Positions 7,282 through 9,605 of a DNA stretch of 9,605 bases are shown piece after piece (positions within the stretch are counted from its first letter, which is position 1; every line of letters begins with the position of its first letter). The notes beneath the pieces were generated by a model. It was not told where the DNA came from. It saw nothing but the letters and a program-made list of their open reading frames with translations, and made no database searches. The stretch covers positions 1 to 9,605 of the forward strand of contig CAMWWS010000083.1 in NCBI GenBank assembly GCA_947178085.1. Direction: 5' to 3'. Position numbers and translations under genes: made by a program. This DNA comes from an uncultured Lachnospiraceae bacterium (GTDB lineage: Bacteria; Bacillota_A; Clostridia; Lachnospirales; Lachnospiraceae).

Positions 7282-7336
7282 TTTACAAAATGTTTACATT
7301 TTGTTGTATACCGTTTACAGATTTGCAGTATATGCT
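7282..7336 (+). promoter_or_regulatory. Promoter/operator of the first lipoprotein gene
   Basis: TTTACA occurs three times on one face of the helix, at 7282-7287, 7293-7298 and 7314-7319 (steps of 11 and 21 bp). Read on the other strand the first two form TGTAAA-N5-TGTAAA, the direct-repeat layout known for WalR and CpxR-type OmpR-family regulators. The middle copy also lies in a perfect dyad, ACAAAATG (7285-7292), TTTA, CATTTTGT (7297-7304). A -10-like TATGCT is at 7331-7336, but no -35 hexamer is correctly spaced, which fits an activator-dependent promoter. Bases 7292-7321 match 8436-8465 at 28 of 30 positions. The binding protein is inferred to be the regulator encoded at 5225-5905. Confidence 0.6.
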
Positions 7337-7615
7337 GTAGAGGTAGTTTCGTCAATATATTATGCTTTTAAATGGAAGGAGTTTTGCAAAATGACTATGA
7401 GTGGGATATCTAAGTTAAATAAAGCAGCTGCGGTTGTATTGGCGGTGGGATTGTGTATTTTGGAAGTATCGGGGTGTGGTAATGCAGAGCCGCAGGAAGA
7501 GTTGGTTGTGGTAAAGAAACAGGATGAAGAGCTTATGTCGGAGCAGGTGATGGCAGAAGATGAGGAGGCATCCGGGAATGTTACAGAGCAGATGCAGGAA
7601 CCGGTAAGCTATCAG
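7287..7615 (+). repeat. Duplicated promoter plus leader module, copy 1
   Basis: This stretch, from the operator through signal peptide, lipobox and the first mature residues of the first lipoprotein, is related to 8431-8738. The operator blocks are 28/30 identical, the ribosome binding sites are the same (AATGGAAGGAG), and about 85 bases over the end of the signal peptide and start of the mature protein match at roughly 85% by hand count. The leader between -10 and ATG is about 16 bp longer in this copy. Similarity fades near the end of the interval. Confidence 0.7.
7374..7381 (+). promoter_or_regulatory. Ribosome binding site fixing the start of the first lipoprotein
   Basis: GGAAGGAG is 9 bases before ATG 7391. 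Longer readings of the frame, such as one from TTG 7301, would begin inside the operator and place a long tail before the signal peptide. Confidence 0.8.
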
Positions 7616-8410
7616 GAACAGCAGGACAGTATCCCGTCGGAGCAAGAACAGCTAAATAAAGAGGAAGAAGATAAAGCAGAAGAAATAAGGAAACTTGTGG
7701 AGGAAAATAACAATGAAATAGGAAAGTTAGCCGGTAGCTGCATGGGATACAGTAATGGGAACTTTTATATTTCTGATGCGCAGATAAAGGAATTGTGCAG
7801 GCAATATGCAGATATTCTTGAACAGTACAGAAGTTATTTTCCGGATAAAGGTGAAAACTGGTATTATCTCGCAGATTTCTATTATGTACTGGGAGAGTAT
7901 GAGTTGTGTATGGAAACGAGAAAGCAGCTGTACGAATTGACAGGATTAGAGTGGTATGAACCGGGGGAGCGTTCAGAAAGTATTGAAATTAGTGAATATG
8001 ACTACTCAGATGATTTTATATGTTATTCAGATGAATATGGGAGGTGTTTATTACATACAGGAGAAGCCAAAGACGGAATGGAGACTCGAACTTATGAAAC
8101 GAAATATGAGTATGGAGAAAACGGAAAACTGATACAGAAGAAGACGAATAATATATATCAGGATGGGGGAAGGGTTGAGAATTACATAGAAACGTTTGAA
8201 TATGATTCAAAAGGAAGAGTGTCAAAAATAGTAAGAGACTGTCAGATCACAGAAGGAGAGAACCCGGATTGGTTTAATGAATCGACATTCGTATATGATG
8301 AAAACGGCTTTACTGAACATTTTCAAGGTCAAAATACCGATGGAGCCAGCAGTCAGTACGACCAGGAGTATGAGTTGGATGAATATGGCAACGCATTAAG
8401 GATAGGATAG
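7391..8410 (+). CDS. Lipoprotein with Glu/Gln-rich linker, TPR-like helix and YD-type repeats
   Basis: Predicted cell-surface lipoprotein of 339 residues, function unknown. A basic n-region (Lys8, Lys11), a hydrophobic core and the lipobox VSGC give a lipidated Cys29. Residues 30-112 form an acidic, Glu/Gln-rich linker. Residues 154-183 (NWYYLADFYYVLGEYELCME and following) look like a TPR helix pair. The C-terminal third holds at least four repeats of the form Y-x-Y-[DG]-x-x-G: 239-252, 269-281, 300-311 and 327-339. These resemble the YD/Rhs-type beta-hairpin repeat, but the protein is far too short for an Rhs toxin. Its promoter, signal peptide and mature N-terminus match those of the next gene, while the distal domain does not. 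It is probably controlled by the two-component pair upstream. The likely role is binding something in the wall or outside the cell; that is inference. Confidence 0.85.
   Translation: MTMSGISKLNKAAAVVLAVGLCILEVSGCGNAEPQEELVVVKKQDEELMSEQVMAEDEEASGNVTEQMQEPVSYQEQQDSIPSEQEQLNKEEEDKAEEIRKLVEENNNEIGKLAGSCMGYSNGNFYISDAQIKELCRQYADILEQYRSYFPDKGENWYYLADFYYVLGEYELCMETRKQLYELTGLEWYEPGERSESIEISEYDYSDDFICYSDEYGRCLLHTGEAKDGMETRTYETKYEYGENGKLIQKKTNNIYQDGGRVENYIETFEYDSKGRVSKIVRDCQITEGENPDWFNESTFVYDENGFTEHFQGQNTDGASSQYDQEYELDEYGNALRIG
8105..8407 (+). repeat. Tandem YD-like repeats within the first lipoprotein
   Basis: Four degenerate protein repeats share an aromatic-x-Tyr/Leu-Asp/Gly-x-x-Gly-x core: YEYGENGKLIQ, FEYDSKGRVSKI, FVYDENGFTEH and YELDEYGNALRI. 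Spacing is about 27-31 residues. A weaker relative, YSDEYGRCLL, lies upstream at residues 212-221. The pattern is that of Rhs/YD-type beta repeats. Confidence 0.6.
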
Positions 8411-8425
8411 ATATTTAATCTTGTT

Positions 8426-8480
8426 TTTGCATAATGTTTACATTCTGTTGTATACCTTTTACAGACATACGGGATATGAT
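8426..8480 (+). promoter_or_regulatory. Promoter/operator of the second lipoprotein gene
   Basis: TTTGCA (8426-8431), TTTACA (8437-8442) and TTTACA (8458-8463) repeat the 11- and 21-bp phasing of the first lipoprotein promoter, with one base change in the first copy. A -10-like TATGAT (8475-8480) begins 17 bp after the start of the last repeat, exactly as in the first promoter, and again there is no proper -35. Conservation of spacing between two otherwise drifting intergenic regions argues for function. No terminator is visible between the stop of the first lipoprotein (8410) and this promoter, so read-through is also possible. Confidence 0.6.
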
Positions 8481-8738
8481 GTGGGTAGATGTTTGTAAAT
8501 GGAAGGAGTAGTGTAGAAATGAAGAAGAAGCATTTTTTGAAGAAAATGGCTGTGACTGTACTTACAGCAGGAATGTGTATTTTGACAGTGTCTGGGTGCG
8601 GCAGTGCAGAGCCACAGGAAGAAGTGGTTGTGGTAAAGGAACAGAATGAGGAGCTTATGACGGGGCAGACGACGGCAGGAGATGAAATAGAATCCGGTAA
8701 TGTCGCCGAGCAGGTACAGGCGCCCGAAATATATCAGA
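8431..8738 (+). repeat. Duplicated promoter plus leader module, copy 2
   Basis: This is the counterpart of 7287-7615, covering operator, ribosome binding site, signal peptide, lipobox and the linker up to about residue 73 of the second lipoprotein. Beyond it the two proteins have no recognisable similarity. Confidence 0.7.
8501..8508 (+). promoter_or_regulatory. Ribosome binding site fixing the start of the second lipoprotein
   Basis: GGAAGGAG is 10 bases before ATG 8519. It lies downstream of the earlier in-frame ATG at 8489, which would place ten extra residues before the signal peptide. Confidence 0.8.
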
Positions 8739-9531
8739 TGGAAATATCCGGCGATGCGGTTTCGGTAAAAGCGGATGCAGTGGTTACAATCCCTGACGTT
8801 CCGGGAATAAAGCTTAAAAAAGTTATGGCGCGCACCTTTACACAGGAAGACTATGATGCGGTAAACAGGGTGCTGCTTGGAGGAGAAGGAGCGCTTGACA
8901 TAGATAATGAAGCTCTGTCCGGAACCGATGAAAATCCTCTTACCGGTAATGTTACGGTAAATGGGCAGGATTATTGGGCTCAGATAGATAATAATACGAC
9001 AACAGCAATGCATAGGGTTAAGTTTATGATTGAGAAACAGGATGGAAACGGAGATTATCTGTCTTTTTCAAATTCGCAGCCTGACCCTGAAAATCTGCCG
9101 GAATCTATGAAAGATATCAAATTTATACAGGGATATGTGAAAATGAATACGCCGCCGGAAGAAATTGTGAATGAAATAACAGAGGCTGTAAATCAAATGG
9201 GGATTGGCGAGTATTCCGTTCAGGGAGGAGGGTATTATGCCTGTTGGATTGCAAATGAGGATGCTATGAGCATTTCGGAGTATCTTGATTCAAAATATCT
9301 TGCCGGGGCGGGATATGGCGTACATCTTTACAGAGTAGAAGATGGCATTCCAATTACTTATACATATGAAGATGGCGGCATGTTTGAATATAATTATGGT
9401 GAAACATTAATTCATTCTATGAAAAACGGGGAAGAGTCTGTTCCGGAAGTAGTATACTGGCCATATGAAGAAATGACATTTATCTATACTAATGACGGCC
9501 TTCGTTCATTTGAGTGGATAAATCCTTATAT
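8519..9531 (+). CDS. Lipoprotein of unknown function (possibly DUF6034-like), 3'-truncated at the contig end
   Basis: Predicted surface lipoprotein, about 337 genuine residues visible. A lysine-rich start (KKKHFLKK), a hydrophobic core and the lipobox VSGC give a lipidated Cys27. Residues 11-70 closely follow the first lipoprotein, including SGCGSAEPQEE and ESGNVAEQVQAPE. From about residue 75 the sequence is unrelated to it: a strand-rich region beginning VSVKADAVVTIPDVPG, then FTQEDYDAVNRVLLGG, and a C-terminal part ending GLRSFEWINPY. From memory this is reminiscent of clostridial DUF6034 lipoproteins, but I cannot verify that. The frame appears to stop at 9539-9541, but that TAA and the last two to three residues (ICL) come from an Illumina adapter. 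The real gene runs past the contig end by an unknown amount. It shares its operator with the first lipoprotein. Confidence 0.83.
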
Positions 9532-9605
9532 CTGTCTCTAATAAACATCTACGAGCCCACGAGACAGGCAGAAATATCGTATGCCGTCTTCTGCATGAAA
9601 AAAAA
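9532..9605. other. Illumina Nextera adapter read-through (not biological)
   Basis: Bases 9532-9550 correspond to the Tn5 mosaic end CTGTCTCTTATACACATCT with two differences. Bases 9551-9565 are the Nextera read-2 segment ending CGAGCCCACGAGAC with one difference. Bases 9566-9573 read AGGCAGAA, the Nextera i7 barcode known as N703. Bases 9574-9597 match the P7 segment ATCTCGTATGCCGTCTTCTG and the bases after it with two differences, and 9598-9605 is poly-A. All five mismatches (9540, 9544, 9551, 9576, 9595) are changes to A, as expected of poor base calls at read ends. Assembly has carried untrimmed reads into the contig. Confidence 0.97.

Noticed and set aside
7285..7304. Hairpin read as a terminator of the membrane kinase gene
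   Set aside because: No T-run follows the 3' arm (next bases TGTATACC), the stem is AT-rich, and it coincides with the conserved operator block.
8105..8407. Rhs-type toxin
   Set aside because: Only about four degenerate YD-like repeats in a small lipoprotein; no Rhs core, no C-terminal toxin domain and no immunity gene follow.
8459..9013. 184-codon open frame on the minus strand
   Set aside because: It lies opposite the second lipoprotein gene and its promoter, has no ribosome binding site or recognisable domain, and its Cys/His/Tyr-rich product is typical of an antisense shadow.
9532..9550. Tn5-like mosaic end as evidence of a transposon
   Set aside because: It is followed by the Nextera read-2 segment, an i7 barcode and P7 sequence, so it comes from library preparation and not from an integrated element.

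Overview
The window comes from a low-to-moderate GC Gram-positive of the Clostridia, most likely a gut Lachnospiraceae-type organism. This is inferred from strong GGAAGGAG-type ribosome binding sites, the LytTR regulator / short GHKL kinase / paired ABC exporter arrangement, the OmpR-type two-component pair and the Cys-anchored lipoproteins. All genes lie on the + strand. The contig starts inside a gene. It ends in non-biological sequence: from about 9532 onward it is an Illumina Nextera (Tn5) adapter with an i7 barcode and a poly-A tail. The genuine sequence is therefore about 1-9531.

Region A (1-5116) holds an AgrA/VirR-like LytTR response regulator that lacks its N-terminus, a 220-residue GHKL histidine kinase with no membrane sensor, and two overlapping genes for the halves of a probable heterodimeric ABC exporter. 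The short gap between kinase and transporter (1300-1398) is dense. It holds an intrinsic terminator, an 11-bp inverted repeat around that terminator, a consensus -10 hexamer exactly in the terminator loop, and an imperfect direct repeat with the 9-12-9 geometry typical of LytTR-regulator sites. I infer that the regulator/kinase mRNA ends here and that the exporter may be started separately by the regulator.

Region B (5117-9531) is a second signalling module: an OmpR-family response regulator and a membrane histidine kinase, translationally coupled, followed by two lipoprotein genes. The regulator gene and both lipoprotein genes are preceded by the same element, GTTTACATTYTGTTG. In front of the lipoproteins it is part of a 30-bp block that is 28/30 identical, with TTTACA repeats phased at 11 and 21 bp. 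This looks like an autoregulated regulon in which the two-component system controls the lipoproteins beside it.

The two lipoproteins share promoter, signal peptide, lipobox and the first ~45 mature residues, but have unrelated distal domains: a TPR-like helix plus YD-type repeats in the first, and an unrecognised (possibly DUF6034-like) domain in the second. This modular build, tied to one shared operator and a neighbouring two-component system, is the most novel-looking feature of the window. The second lipoprotein is cut by the contig end; its apparent last residues and stop codon come from the adapter.
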